DNA from: an uncultured Bacteroidales bacterium
GTDB taxonomy: Bacteria > Bacteroidota > Bacteroidia > Bacteroidales > FEN-979
Direction: 5' to 3'
Assembly: GCA_903845055.1 (NCBI GenBank)
Contig: CAIMWF010000058.1
Location: 1-64,000 of the forward strand
DNA: 64,000 bases
Shown here: piece by piece, positions 33,099-40,779 of the stretch
How positions within the stretch are numbered: position 1 is the stretch's first letter
Layout: the number at the start of each line of letters is the position of its first letter
Notes under the pieces: model-generated
The model's input: the letters and a program-made list of their open reading frames with translations, nothing else
Database searches by the model: none
What the model was told of the DNA's origin: nothing
Position numbers and translations under genes: made by a program

Positions 33099-33781
33099 TG
33101 GTAAGCCCTGACAATATATTGATTATTGACGACGAACTGCAAATCCGCAGGTTACTTGAAATAACACTCTCGGCGAACGGCTATAAAATTTCCGGGGCTG
33201 CAACCGGAAAAGAGGGACTGTCGATGGCAGCCACCAGCCAGCCTGTGCTGATCATCCTTGACCTGGGATTGCCTGACATGGATGGGCTTGATGTCCTTGA
33301 AAAGTTGCGTGAATGGTACCTGAAGCCCATCATCATTCTTTCGGTGCGCAATTCAGAGGTCGATATTGTAAAGGCCCTTGACCATGGGGCCAACGATTAC
33401 CTCGCCAAACCGTTTCGTACCGGCGAATTGCTTGCCCGCATCCGGGTCGCCAAACGGCAGGGCCAGGGAAATGCCGAAACTCCCGTTCTCAGCTTCGGAT
33501 CGCTGACGATCGATCTCCCGAACCACACCGCGCGGAAAAACAATGAATTGATAAAACTCACATCAACCGAGTTTTCCCTGTTGGCATTGCTGGCAAAAAA
33601 TGAAGGCAGGGTATTGACCCACCATTACATCCTGAAGGAGGTGTGGGGCATGGGCTATGTTGAGCAAACCCAGTACCTGCGGGTCTTCATCGCCCAGCTC
33701 CGCAAAAAGATAGAGGATGATCCTGCAAAACCCAAACTCTTCAATACCGAGTCGGGTATCGGTTACCGGTTTGGAAGCTAA
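33098..33781 (+). CDS. kdpE: KdpE response regulator
   Basis: 227 residues. Receiver domain 1-120 with the acidic pair in ILIIDDELQ, the phospho-acceptor Asp in LIILDLGLPDMDGLDVL, and the switch lysine in ANDYLAKPFRTGELLAR. An OmpR/PhoB winged helix fills 130-227 (LTSTEFSLLALLAKNEGRVL ... LRVFIAQLRKKIEDDP). Paired with KdpD it activates kdpFABC at low K+ or high osmolarity. It starts inside the kdpD stop (TAATG) and its own stop overlaps the convergent lysA stop by 4 bases. Confidence 0.96.
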   Translation: MVSPDNILIIDDELQIRRLLEITLSANGYKISGAATGKEGLSMAATSQPVLIILDLGLPDMDGLDVLEKLREWYLKPIIILSVRNSEVDIVKALDHGANDYLAKPFRTGELLARIRVAKRQGQGNAETPVLSFGSLTIDLPNHTARKNNELIKLTSTEFSLLALLAKNEGRVLTHHYILKEVWGMGYVEQTQYLRVFIAQLRKKIEDDPAKPKLFNTESGIGYRFGS

Positions 33782-34962
33782 ATGTCACGGATGATATTGC
33801 GGAAGGCTATTCCCCGGTCGGAATAAAATGCGGCCGCCAGGTCGCGCAGGTTGTACCGCGACGACATGGTTTGCCCGTAGGCTCCCGCCGACCTGATCGC
33901 AAGGAGGTCGTTCCGCCTGGTTTTCGGCAAAGAGACGGCCTTCCCGAAACAATCGGAAGACTCACATATGGGTCCAACCACATCATATTTTTCCGGCGGG
34001 TCCACCGATGTCAGGTTCTCCATCCGGTGATAACTCTGGTAAAGCGCCGGGCGGATCAGGTCGTTCATCCCGGCGTCGACAATCGCGAAGCGGGTGTTGA
34101 CGCCCTTTTTTACAAACAACACCTTCGTGATCAGGCTGCCGCACTGGCCGACAAGGGCCCGCCCGGGTTCAAAATGAAGTTCCTGGTCCGGCTGCAACCG
34201 TATAAAATCCTTAAAAACCCTGAAATACTCCCCAAAATCAGGGACCGGGTTCCTGTCGGGATCCTGGTAATCGATCCCCAGCCCGCCCCCGACATTGATG
34301 ATCTCCGCCCTGACCTGGTTGGAAATAAACCATTCATTGATGTCGTTGATCCGGTGGCAGAGACTCTTGAAAACGCCCAGATCGGTAATCTGTGACCCGA
34401 TATGAAAGTGCAACCCTTTCAACCGGAGGTTCCCGAGTTGTTTAAGCGTTTCCAGCACCCGGTCGAATTCCCACGGGAGGATGCCGAACTTATTCTCCTC
34501 CAGCCCGGTGGTGATGTACCGGTGGGTGCGGGCATCCACGTTGGGGATGATGCGGAGTGAAATACCCGCCTTCAGCCCGATGGCGCCGGCCAGTTCATCG
34601 ATGATCTCCATCTCCTGCCGCGATTCAACGTTCAGGCTCTGGATGCCCAGTTGCAGGGCCAGCCTGATCTCGGCGTCCGATTTCCCTACGCCCGAAAACA
34701 TGATCTGTTTCGGGTTGAAGCCGTTTTCCACGGCAGCCCTGATCTCGTTTCCGCTCACGCAGTCGGCGCCATACCCCGCCCCGCTGATGACCGACAGGAC
34801 CTCAGGGTTGGAATTGGCCTTCAGTGCATAATGGAGTTTGTATCCAAACCGCCCGGCGACGCCGGCGCAAGTTGATAAGGTTTTCCGCAGCAATTCCATG
34901 TCATAGTAATAGAATGGTGTCTGGATCGTGCGGAACTTTGCGATGGTGTCTTCCCGGAACAT
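33778..34962 (-). CDS. lysA: Diaminopimelate decarboxylase
   Basis: 394 residues. Motifs of the PLP decarboxylase: LHYALKANSNPEVLSV (PLP-lysine), GADCVSGNEIRAAVENGF, GLHFHIGSQITDLGVF, NVGGGLGIDYQDPDR, EPGRALVGQCGSLI and the CESxD motif in GPICESSDCFGKA. It makes L-lysine from meso-DAP, the last step. The start is 18 bases after lysC, so the pair form one operon. Standard enzyme without the leader-like N-terminus of the 13698 homologue. Confidence 0.96.
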   Translation of the reverse strand: MFREDTIAKFRTIQTPFYYYDMELLRKTLSTCAGVAGRFGYKLHYALKANSNPEVLSVISGAGYGADCVSGNEIRAAVENGFNPKQIMFSGVGKSDAEIRLALQLGIQSLNVESRQEMEIIDELAGAIGLKAGISLRIIPNVDARTHRYITTGLEENKFGILPWEFDRVLETLKQLGNLRLKGLHFHIGSQITDLGVFKSLCHRINDINEWFISNQVRAEIINVGGGLGIDYQDPDRNPVPDFGEYFRVFKDFIRLQPDQELHFEPGRALVGQCGSLITKVLFVKKGVNTRFAIVDAGMNDLIRPALYQSYHRMENLTSVDPPEKYDVVGPICESSDCFGKAVSLPKTRRNDLLAIRSAGAYGQTMSSRYNLRDLAAAFYSDRGIAFRNIIRDI

Positions 34963-34980
34963 CTGGCTGAATGGGTTCGG

Positions 34981-36300
34981 TCAATGGTTGAAAAGATGCG
35001 AACTGAGCGCGTTGAGGGCCTTCTTTTTAAAGTCCGACCCGATCAGGATCGAGATGTTGTTCTGGCTCCCCCCGTATGAGATCATCCTTACCGGGATGTC
35101 CTCCATTGCATTGAAAAGGCTCGCCGCGGCATTGCTTGCCGAGGCGATCCCTTCGCCCACGGCACAGATGATGGTCTGGCCGTGATCCACCTCCACGGTG
35201 CCGTAATGCCTGAGGTCCTCGACGATCTGGTCGAGGTGGCTCCGGTCATCGATGGTGAGTGAAACACTGATTTCCGAAGTCGTGATCATGTCGATGGGAG
35301 TCCTGTAAAGTTCAAAGATCTCAAAAACCTTCCGCATAAAGCCGTAGGCAAGCAGCATCCTGCCCGATTTGACCCTGACCGCCGTGATGTTGTCCTTGGC
35401 CGCGATGGCCTTGACCCCCATGCCCGTAGGCTTGTCCGAGATCAGTGTTCCCCTCGCTGCAGGATCCATGGTGTTTTTGATGATCACCGGGATGCCGGCA
35501 ACCTTGGCAGGCAGGATGGTCGACGGGTGCAATATCTTGGCCCCGAAATAGGCCAGTTCGGCCGCTTCGTCGAAAGAGAGTTCGGCGATGGGATGGGTAT
35601 TTTCAACATAACGCGGATCGTTGTCGTGGAACCCGTCAATGTCGGTCCAGATGATCACCTCCGAAGCATCCAGCGCAACGCCGATGAGTGAAGCGGTATA
35701 ATCGCTCCCGCCCCTGCCGAGGTTGTCAATCTCGCCGTAGGCGTTCCGGCAGATGAATCCCTGGGTGACAAACAAACTGTTCCCCGGGTGTTTCTCCATC
35801 TCACGGAGGAGGTTTTCACGGATATAATACTGGTCGGGCTCTTGTTCACGGTCGATGCGCATGAAATTGAGCGCAGGAAGAAGCACCGGGGCGATTCCCT
35901 GCTCCTCCAGGTATAACTGGAACAGGGCCGATGAAATCAGCTCCCCCTGGGCCAAAACGCACTTTACTTCGTTGGAGGTGAACAGGTCGTGGGTAAAGGA
36001 GCGCAGGTAGGCGAAATGGTCGCGCACCATCTCAAGTCCCTTTTGCCTGCAGGCTTCCGTTGCAAACAACTCTTCAACAACCCGCTCATAATGTTTTGCA
36101 AGAGCATTGATCTTCTCATAGGCCCCGTCAGGGTTCTTTTTTCCCAGGTAATCCGAAATTTCCACCAGGATGTTGGTGGTTCCCGACATGGCCGACAGCA
36201 CGACCACCAGGGGTTCGTTGCTTCCGGTGACCAGTTTCGCCACTGACCGGATCCGCTCCGGGGTTCCTACGGAGGTTCCCCCAAATTTCATGACTTTCAT
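34981..36300 (-). CDS. lysC: Aspartate kinase (monofunctional)
   Basis: 439 residues. It starts with the kinase motif MKVMKFGGTSVGTPERI and contains NLGRGGSDYTASLIG, the substrate loop, and WTDIDGFHDNDPR. C-terminal ACT domains (from about residue 300, NITAVRVKSGRMLLAYGF) suggest allosteric control, probably by lysine given the adjacent lysA. It phosphorylates aspartate, opening the lysine/threonine/methionine branch. A TACCTTTG promoter-like box lies 34 bases upstream of the start. Confidence 0.96.
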   Translation of the reverse strand: MKVMKFGGTSVGTPERIRSVAKLVTGSNEPLVVVLSAMSGTTNILVEISDYLGKKNPDGAYEKINALAKHYERVVEELFATEACRQKGLEMVRDHFAYLRSFTHDLFTSNEVKCVLAQGELISSALFQLYLEEQGIAPVLLPALNFMRIDREQEPDQYYIRENLLREMEKHPGNSLFVTQGFICRNAYGEIDNLGRGGSDYTASLIGVALDASEVIIWTDIDGFHDNDPRYVENTHPIAELSFDEAAELAYFGAKILHPSTILPAKVAGIPVIIKNTMDPAARGTLISDKPTGMGVKAIAAKDNITAVRVKSGRMLLAYGFMRKVFEIFELYRTPIDMITTSEISVSLTIDDRSHLDQIVEDLRHYGTVEVDHGQTIICAVGEGIASASNAAASLFNAMEDIPVRMISYGGSQNNISILIGSDFKKKALNALSSHLFNH

Positions 36301-36333
36301 CGCAGGATGAATTTAAACTGAATAAACATTGTG

Positions 36334-36341
36334 CAAAGGTA
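36334..36341 (-). promoter_or_regulatory. Bacteroidota -7 box TACCTTTG for lysC-lysA
   Basis: The minus strand reads TTTGTACCTTTGCACAATG, an exact TAnnTTTG, 34 bases before the lysC start. No clear TTTG at -33. Confidence 0.6.
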
Positions 36342-36527
36342 CAAATCGAACCCATACATCGACCGGGACCCGTTGAAATTAGTTGCTGTTTTTGCCTGTG
36401 CACTCTTCCTGTATTCAGTTTCTGTGTCTCTGTGTTGAACTAAAAATAACCATATCGGCACAACAGGGCACAACAGGAAACAAATAGAAATGGATTGTCA
36501 CAGGGTTTTCCTGTTGTGATTTGGAAG

Positions 36528-36965
36528 CTATTGGATGATGACCTGGTATACATCCTGCTCATTCCGCTGTATTCCCTTTACTTCGAACCTGTCGGGAAAG
36601 GGGATGTCTTCGAAGAGGTCGAAAGATTCGCAGGCTTTCGGCAGTGCGGCGAAAATCAGGGTAAACCTGGCGGTGGATCCACCAGCGACCTCCGTCCATT
36701 CGGGGGCGATGGAGATGTTGAGGGCATGCAGCAGCCTGCTGCGGCTGCCCGACACCTGGTCGATGAGCACCGCGGAGTTCCATATCCGGATACTGCTCAC
36801 GAACCGCGTCGTATAGGAACAATGAACGATCACAATCCCCTCTTCTTCTATCCGGGTGAGCAATTCTTCCTTCAGCCCCGGTTCAAGTTTCACCGCGGGG
36901 AGAACGGCAGGAGTAATCACCGGCTCTTCATGAACAGATACTGTCATTAAAGTTAATAGACCCAT
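36528..36965 (-). CDS. Conserved hypothetical protein
   Basis: 145 residues from the ATG at 36965 (another ATG at codon 7). No signal peptide. The sequence is beta-rich: IVIVHCSYTTRFVSSIRIWN, AVLIDQVSGSRSRLLHALNI, and GGSTARFTLIFAALPKACES, ending VKGIQRNEQDVYQVIIQ. It resembles immunoglobulin-like domains that Bacteroidota keep in short standalone proteins, but I do not recognise a named family. The gene stands alone, 227 bases upstream of lysC on the same strand, with an intergenic stretch containing ACAGGGCACAACAGG repeats. Confidence 0.6.
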   Translation of the reverse strand: MGLLTLMTVSVHEEPVITPAVLPAVKLEPGLKEELLTRIEEEGIVIVHCSYTTRFVSSIRIWNSAVLIDQVSGSRSRLLHALNISIAPEWTEVAGGSTARFTLIFAALPKACESFDLFEDIPFPDRFEVKGIQRNEQDVYQVIIQ

Positions 36966-37132
36966 GGGGCAAACTTAATAAATTTCCCGTTGCCGGCAGC
37001 CGACTGGACCCCATATTACCGGTTTGCCTGCTCCCGCGTTCGCCATTCCCCGTTCATCACCTTCCAATCCCCGTTCGTCGGGGGTAAATCCGCATCAACC
37101 GATTCGGGATGTACACAACCTGCTTTGCGCGT

Positions 37133-37140
37133 TATCTTTG
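37133..37140 (+). promoter_or_regulatory. Bacteroidota -7 box TATCTTTG
   Basis: An exact TAnnTTTG match 27 bases before the ATG of the small exported protein gene, in CGTTATCTTTGTATC. Confidence 0.6.
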
Positions 37141-37167
37141 TATCATCAATTTTAAAACTAAATCAAT

Positions 37168-37479
37168 ATGAAAACATCTACTATAATTGCAGCAGCCATC
37201 TTCACCCTCCAGTCCGGTTTTCTATTTGCAGGAAATGACCATGTTTCCACCCCTGTAACCAATGAAACCTCCATGGTCTCCACGATAATTTTAGCCCCTG
37301 TCACACCCGCAGAAGCCACTTTTGAGGATTTCGTCCCCATCAATGCGGAAACGCCTTCCCTTAACACGCTTGCACCTTCGGTGCCACAGGTTGCCGATTT
37401 TGAGGATGCATCAGGCACCCCTGACATTGCCAACAGGTTGCTGAACCCGTTAACACCCGCCGAAGCCGAATTCGAGTAA
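37168..37479 (+). CDS. Small exported protein with PxxPxxAxFED repeats
   Basis: 103 residues with a signal peptide (MKTSTIIAAAIFTLQSGFLF, cut near AG). The mature part has three related blocks: LAPVTPAEATFEDFVPI, LAPSVPQVADFEDASGT and LNPLTPAEAEFE, i.e. an acidic PxxPxxAxFED core. It is short, secreted and of unknown function; similar proteins with the same signal-peptide sequence are, from memory, widespread in Bacteroidota. A strong promoter box precedes it and a terminator follows, so it is a single-gene unit probably expressed well. Confidence 0.75.
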   Translation: MKTSTIIAAAIFTLQSGFLFAGNDHVSTPVTNETSMVSTIILAPVTPAEATFEDFVPINAETPSLNTLAPSVPQVADFEDASGTPDIANRLLNPLTPAEAEFE

Positions 37480-37504
37480 CCCGCTATATTTCCCGTTTTT
37501 CAGG

Positions 37505-37531
37505 AAAGCCATCGTGCAGGTGGCTTTTTTT
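37505..37531 (+). terminator. Rho-independent terminator of the small exported protein gene
   Basis: AAAGCCA and TGGCTTT pair across 9 bases (tcgtgcagg), followed by a T-tract. Confidence 0.85.
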
Positions 37532-37933
37532 GTTCCCTCCAGGGAGCAGTTTCTTTGCTGCGTGAACCTTTCGTATTCCTGGCCGGTTTTGCAATTAAAA
37601 GCGGTCGTGACCCCCCCGGGTCAGATAATTGAAAATAAATATGGATAATGCCGAAATTAAACCATACCTTTAACTTTTATAACGACATCCTTCAATGCGG
37701 ATCGCACCCTGCAAACTGCTCTTCCAGGGTCTTGCTACAGCATGATCTGACTTTCGTTCCCGGGAAAGACCCTCATACGCTGTTTTCAGCCTTCCCACGG
37801 CTTTTCAAAATTCATGCACCCGGCATGCTTACCGGTGCCGTTCCCTCATCCTGGCCGAGGCTGTTGTCCATATCATAAAAAAGAACAAAACGGTTTATAA
37901 TCAACTAACGATCACCACAACAAAGGAGAGAAA
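37532..37933. other. Intergenic region before the propeller protein
   Basis: 400 bases with no convincing gene; an open frame 37648-37878 (76 codons) has no signal or family character. TACCTTTA at 37665-37672 is promoter-like. Close to the next gene an AAGGAG at 37923-37928 is a rare good Shine-Dalgarno for the ATG at 37934. Confidence 0.4.
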
Positions 37934-39445
37934 ATGAAAAGAAAATTGTACCTGCCTCTATTTTTAGCCATCATGTTGTTCCCGCATCTGCTCCTGGGCC
38001 AGTTCGCCCAGCAAGGTTTAAAAATTGTCGGTTCAGGGGGTGATGCAAATTCATTCCAGGGCGGCTCGGTAGCCATATCGTCTGACGGCAATACTGCTGT
38101 TACCGGCGGAATTTATGACAACAGCCAGCAGGGAGCCATCTGGATCTTTACGCGCAGCGGGGGCGTGTGGTCCCAGCAAGGCACCAAACTTTCCGGTACC
38201 GGCGGAGCCGGTGATTTTGTTTACCAGGGGTATTCCGTTGCCATTTCTTCCGACGGGAACACCGTTATCGAGGGAGGATGGAGAGACAATACCGATACCG
38301 GGGCGGTATGGATATTTACCAGAAACGCCGGTGCCTGGACCCAGCAGGGTTCAAAACTTGTCGGCTCGGGTGCAACCGGGGGGCAGATACTGCAGGGCAC
38401 CTCCGTTGCAATCTCTGCCGATGGCAATATTGCATTGGTGGGCGGTTCCGGGGATAATGGGACAGGGGCCGTCTGGGTATTTACCCGTACCGGAGATGTC
38501 TGGACACAGCAGGGATCAAAACTGACAGGAACCGGCGGGGTTGGACAGACCAACCAGGGAACATCCCTTGCCATTTCGGCCGACGGAAATACTTTTGTGA
38601 CGGGCGGTATGATGGATCATGGCGGTTTGGGGGCCGTGTGGGTGTTTACCCGAAGCGGCAACAACTGGGTACAGCAGGGAACGAAGCTTGTCGGTGACGA
38701 AAGCATTGACGCCTCCGCACAGGGTTCGTCGGTTGCCATATCTGCTGACGGCAATACCATCATCACCGGCGGGCCCGGCGACTTCCTCAATGAAGGTGCA
38801 GCCTGGGTGTTTGAAAGAAGTGGAGGAATCTGGGCCCAGCAGGGCTTAAAACTTTACGCCGAAGGTTCCACATCGCCCATCCTTGTCGGCAAGTCTGTCG
38901 CCATCACGCCCGATGGCAATACGGCCCTGGTGAGCAGCCCGGGGGCCAATGGCTCGGTCGGAAAAGTATGGGTATTCAACAGGAGCCTTGGCCTCTGGAC
39001 AAAACAAGAGACTGCACTTGTTGGAACAGGAGCGACGGGGGCGGCCCGTCAGGGATGGTCGGTCGCAATCTCATCGGAGGGTACGGCTATTGAAGGCGGC
39101 CCCTGGGATACGGAAGGGCTTGGAACCTTCTGGGCCTTCCGCAGTCCGAACATCGGGATTGAACAGCTTCCCGGGATGGCGTCAAAAGCGCTCCTCGGTC
39201 AGAATTACCCGAACCCGTTCAGCATATCAACAAAGATCCGTTTCAGTACAGTGAAATCCTCCCGGACGAAGGTAACCGTGTATGACCTTGCGGGAAGGGA
39301 AGTTACGGCCCTTCTTGACGGGCAACTGGCCCCGGGCAGCCACGAGGTGGATTTCGACGGCAGCAACCTTGCCGCTGGAAGTTATTTTTGCAAACTGGAG
39401 TCGGACGGGACCGTTGAAACGAGGAAGATGATGCTGCTCAAATAG
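37934..39445 (+). CDS. T9SS-exported repetitive beta-propeller protein
   Basis: 503 residues with a signal peptide (MKRKLYLPLFLAIMLFPHLL). Seven repeats of about 60 residues follow, each with the pattern QGxSVAISxDGNTxxxGG, then xxGAVWVFTRxxxxWxQQGxKLxGxG. Examples are QGGSVAISSDGNTAVTGG, QGYSVAISSDGNTVIEGG and QGTSVAISADGNIALVGG. This is an FG-GAP/WD-like propeller. The last 80 residues are a T9SS type A sorting domain (LLGQNYPNPFSISTKIRFST ... GSYFCKLESDGTVETRKMML). It is surface-exposed and likely a binding protein. Repeat-to-repeat DNA similarity suggests tandem duplication. Confidence 0.9.
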   Translation: MKRKLYLPLFLAIMLFPHLLLGQFAQQGLKIVGSGGDANSFQGGSVAISSDGNTAVTGGIYDNSQQGAIWIFTRSGGVWSQQGTKLSGTGGAGDFVYQGYSVAISSDGNTVIEGGWRDNTDTGAVWIFTRNAGAWTQQGSKLVGSGATGGQILQGTSVAISADGNIALVGGSGDNGTGAVWVFTRTGDVWTQQGSKLTGTGGVGQTNQGTSLAISADGNTFVTGGMMDHGGLGAVWVFTRSGNNWVQQGTKLVGDESIDASAQGSSVAISADGNTIITGGPGDFLNEGAAWVFERSGGIWAQQGLKLYAEGSTSPILVGKSVAITPDGNTALVSSPGANGSVGKVWVFNRSLGLWTKQETALVGTGATGAARQGWSVAISSEGTAIEGGPWDTEGLGTFWAFRSPNIGIEQLPGMASKALLGQNYPNPFSISTKIRFSTVKSSRTKVTVYDLAGREVTALLDGQLAPGSHEVDFDGSNLAAGSYFCKLESDGTVETRKMMLLK

Positions 39446-39472
39446 ATGTTTGAGTGGACAAAATGGATCATC

Positions 39473-39563
39473 TGACCACGTTCCGCCAGTTTTGGTTGAC
39501 CACCTTAATTTACCGACTATCTGTAAACTGAGCTGGTCAGATTATTCCGACGAGGACTGGTCA
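39473..39563. mobile_element. Possible IS21-like end remnant with four TGACCA/TGGTCA boxes
   Basis: In about 90 bases four boxes occur: TGACCA at 39473 and 39497, TGGTCA at 39534 and 39558, each pair 24 bases apart. Ends of IS21-family elements often carry multiple repeats of this sort (recalled family feature). No transposase gene is nearby, so this would be a relic. The region is otherwise non-coding. Confidence 0.35.
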
Positions 39564-39580
39564 ATGCAAGCGTTTTTCCA

Positions 39581-39612
39581 GTTTTAATTGATTTTTCCGT
39601 GACATCGACGGG
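39581..39612. repeat. Imperfect direct repeat of the tRNA-Phe 3' end (att-like)
   Basis: GTTTTAATTGATTTTTCCGT then GACATCGACGG matches 40522-40553 at about 28 of 32 positions with one gap. The matching partner is the tRNA-Phe 3' end plus the 20 bases beyond it. Such a copy is what integration at a tRNA gene leaves behind. Confidence 0.6.
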
Positions 39613-39746
39613 CCTCCTGCCATCCTGAATACAAACCAAATCCGAAAGGACTTTTTCAATCATTCAACGATGTGTGGGATTTGAGTTCATTAAACATTAC
39701 CTTTACCCTGCCATAAAGGGAAGATGTTTTTTCCTAAATTTGCCGA

Positions 39747-40058
39747 ATGGAATTGATTGATAAATATAAAACTGATATTTCAAATCTTTGTGAAAATCAT
39801 AAGGTTAAACAATTATTTCTGTTCGGCTCGATCCTTTCTGACAGGTTCAATAATTCCAGTGATATCGATATGCTGGTACAATTCTCGAAGATTGAATTAC
39901 TTGAATATTTTGACAATTACATGGACCTCAAGGAAAAATTTGAGAACTTGTTAAAAAGGCCTGTTGATCTTGTGGAGGACCAATCCATAAAAAATCCAGT
40001 TTTTCGAAAACTCGTCGATCGCGATAAATTTTTAATCTATGAACGAAAAAGTACTTAA
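39747..40058 (+). CDS. mntA: MntA-like nucleotidyltransferase antitoxin
   Basis: 103 residues. The minimal nucleotidyltransferase signature GSx10DxD is present: LFGSILSDRFNNSSDIDMLV. This family pairs with HepT and neutralises it, in known systems by AMPylation of the toxin tyrosine. Codon use and base composition are clearly AT-richer than the neighbours, which suggests transfer. It is followed at once by hepT. The ATG at 39747 follows a TAAATTTG box at 39735-39742, which would give a very short leader. Confidence 0.85.
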   Translation: MELIDKYKTDISNLCENHKVKQLFLFGSILSDRFNNSSDIDMLVQFSKIELLEYFDNYMDLKEKFENLLKRPVDLVEDQSIKNPVFRKLVDRDKFLIYERKST

Positions 40059-40063
40059 AATGT

Positions 40064-40378
40064 TTGTATGACATTAAGTTTGCCATTGAAGAAATTGATT
40101 CATTCTTTGATCAGGGAAACAAATCGTTCGAAAATTATCAGGCCAATACTCTTATAAAACGAGCTGTTGAAAGAGATTTGGAAGTTATTGGTGAAGCAAC
40201 AAACAGAATTCTTAAAGAAGATCCCGAATTTGAAATTGAAAACACTCACCGGATTGTTGGGTTGCGGAACCAAATAATTCATGGCTATGATACAGTTTCA
40301 GATGAAAATATCTGGGGTGTTTTGATAAATTACCTGCCGAGGCTAAAGGAGGAAATCAAGAAATTAACTGGTCCCTGA
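40064..40378 (+). CDS. hepT: HepT-like (DUF86) RNase toxin, N-terminus possibly frameshifted
   Basis: 104 residues in this frame, starting at a weak TTG (40064). The HepT active-site motif Rx4HxY is intact: GLRNQIIHGYDTVS. An ATG at 40039 reads MNEKVLK then runs into TGTTTGTATGAC one base out of frame; removing one A from the AAAA at 40057-40060 would give MNEKVLKCLYDIKFAIEEI, which looks like a standard HepT N-terminus. The frame may therefore carry a one-base insertion, or the protein may start at TTG and lack about eight residues. Overlap with mntA is usual for the pair. Confidence 0.8.
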   Translation: MYDIKFAIEEIDSFFDQGNKSFENYQANTLIKRAVERDLEVIGEATNRILKEDPEFEIENTHRIVGLRNQIIHGYDTVSDENIWGVLINYLPRLKEEIKKLTGP

Positions 40379-40493
40379 AGATCAATCGTTCAGCGTAGTC
40401 CTGAATCTGCCTTTCTGAATACGGGATGTGTTTCGAGTAGTTTCGTGCCGTTCCGTAGTAAAACTTGCCCAAAACTTGCCCAATTCCCAAAAG

Positions 40494-40526
40494 AAAAACC
40501 CCGAACGTATTAAGGTTCAGGGTTTT
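40494..40526 (-). terminator. Rho-independent terminator of tRNA-Phe
   Basis: On the minus strand, AAAACCCTGAAC pairs with GTTCGGGGTTTTT (about 10 bp, one mismatch) around ctTAATAC, followed by TTTTTCTTTT. It lies 15 bases past the tRNA 3' end. Confidence 0.8.
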
Positions 40527-40541
40527 AACTTGATTTTTCTG

Positions 40542-40553
<12 letters not shown>
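40522..40553. repeat. att-like repeat partner at the tRNA-Phe 3' end
   Basis: GTTTTAACTTGATTTTTCTG then TGGCATCGACTGG, matching the copy at 39581-39612. It covers the last 12 bases of the tRNA gene and its downstream flank. The two copies bracket about 910 bases holding mntA and hepT. Confidence 0.6.
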
Positions 40554-40614
<61 letters not shown>

Positions 40615-40689
40615 AGACCCACCCGTGTTAAATGGGACTGCAAATGTAACTATAATTTTGAAAAAACCAATACCTTTGGAGCAATTTAC

Positions 40690-40773
40690 GATTTACGATT
40701 TTGGATTTACGATTTTGATACTTCCAACGTCATGCATTAAAAATCGTACCTCGTAAATCCAAAATCGTAAATC
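40690..40773. repeat. Perfect 23-bp inverted repeat with tandem words, upstream of coaX
   Basis: The arms at 40690-40712 and 40751-40773 are exact reverse complements (23 bp), each made of the word GATTTACGATTTTG repeated. The loop is 38 bases. It ends 6 bases before the coaX ATG. The transcript could form a very stable hairpin near the start codon. Confidence 0.85.
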
Positions 40774-40779
40774 CTTTTT

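Noticed and set aside
37648-37878. 76-codon open frame before the propeller gene
   Set aside because: Composition is unlike coding sequence here and there is no homology cue.
38030-39130. Regular DNA repeats resembling a CRISPR array
   Set aside because: They lie inside an intact protein repeat (propeller blades) and their length and spacing follow the blade period.
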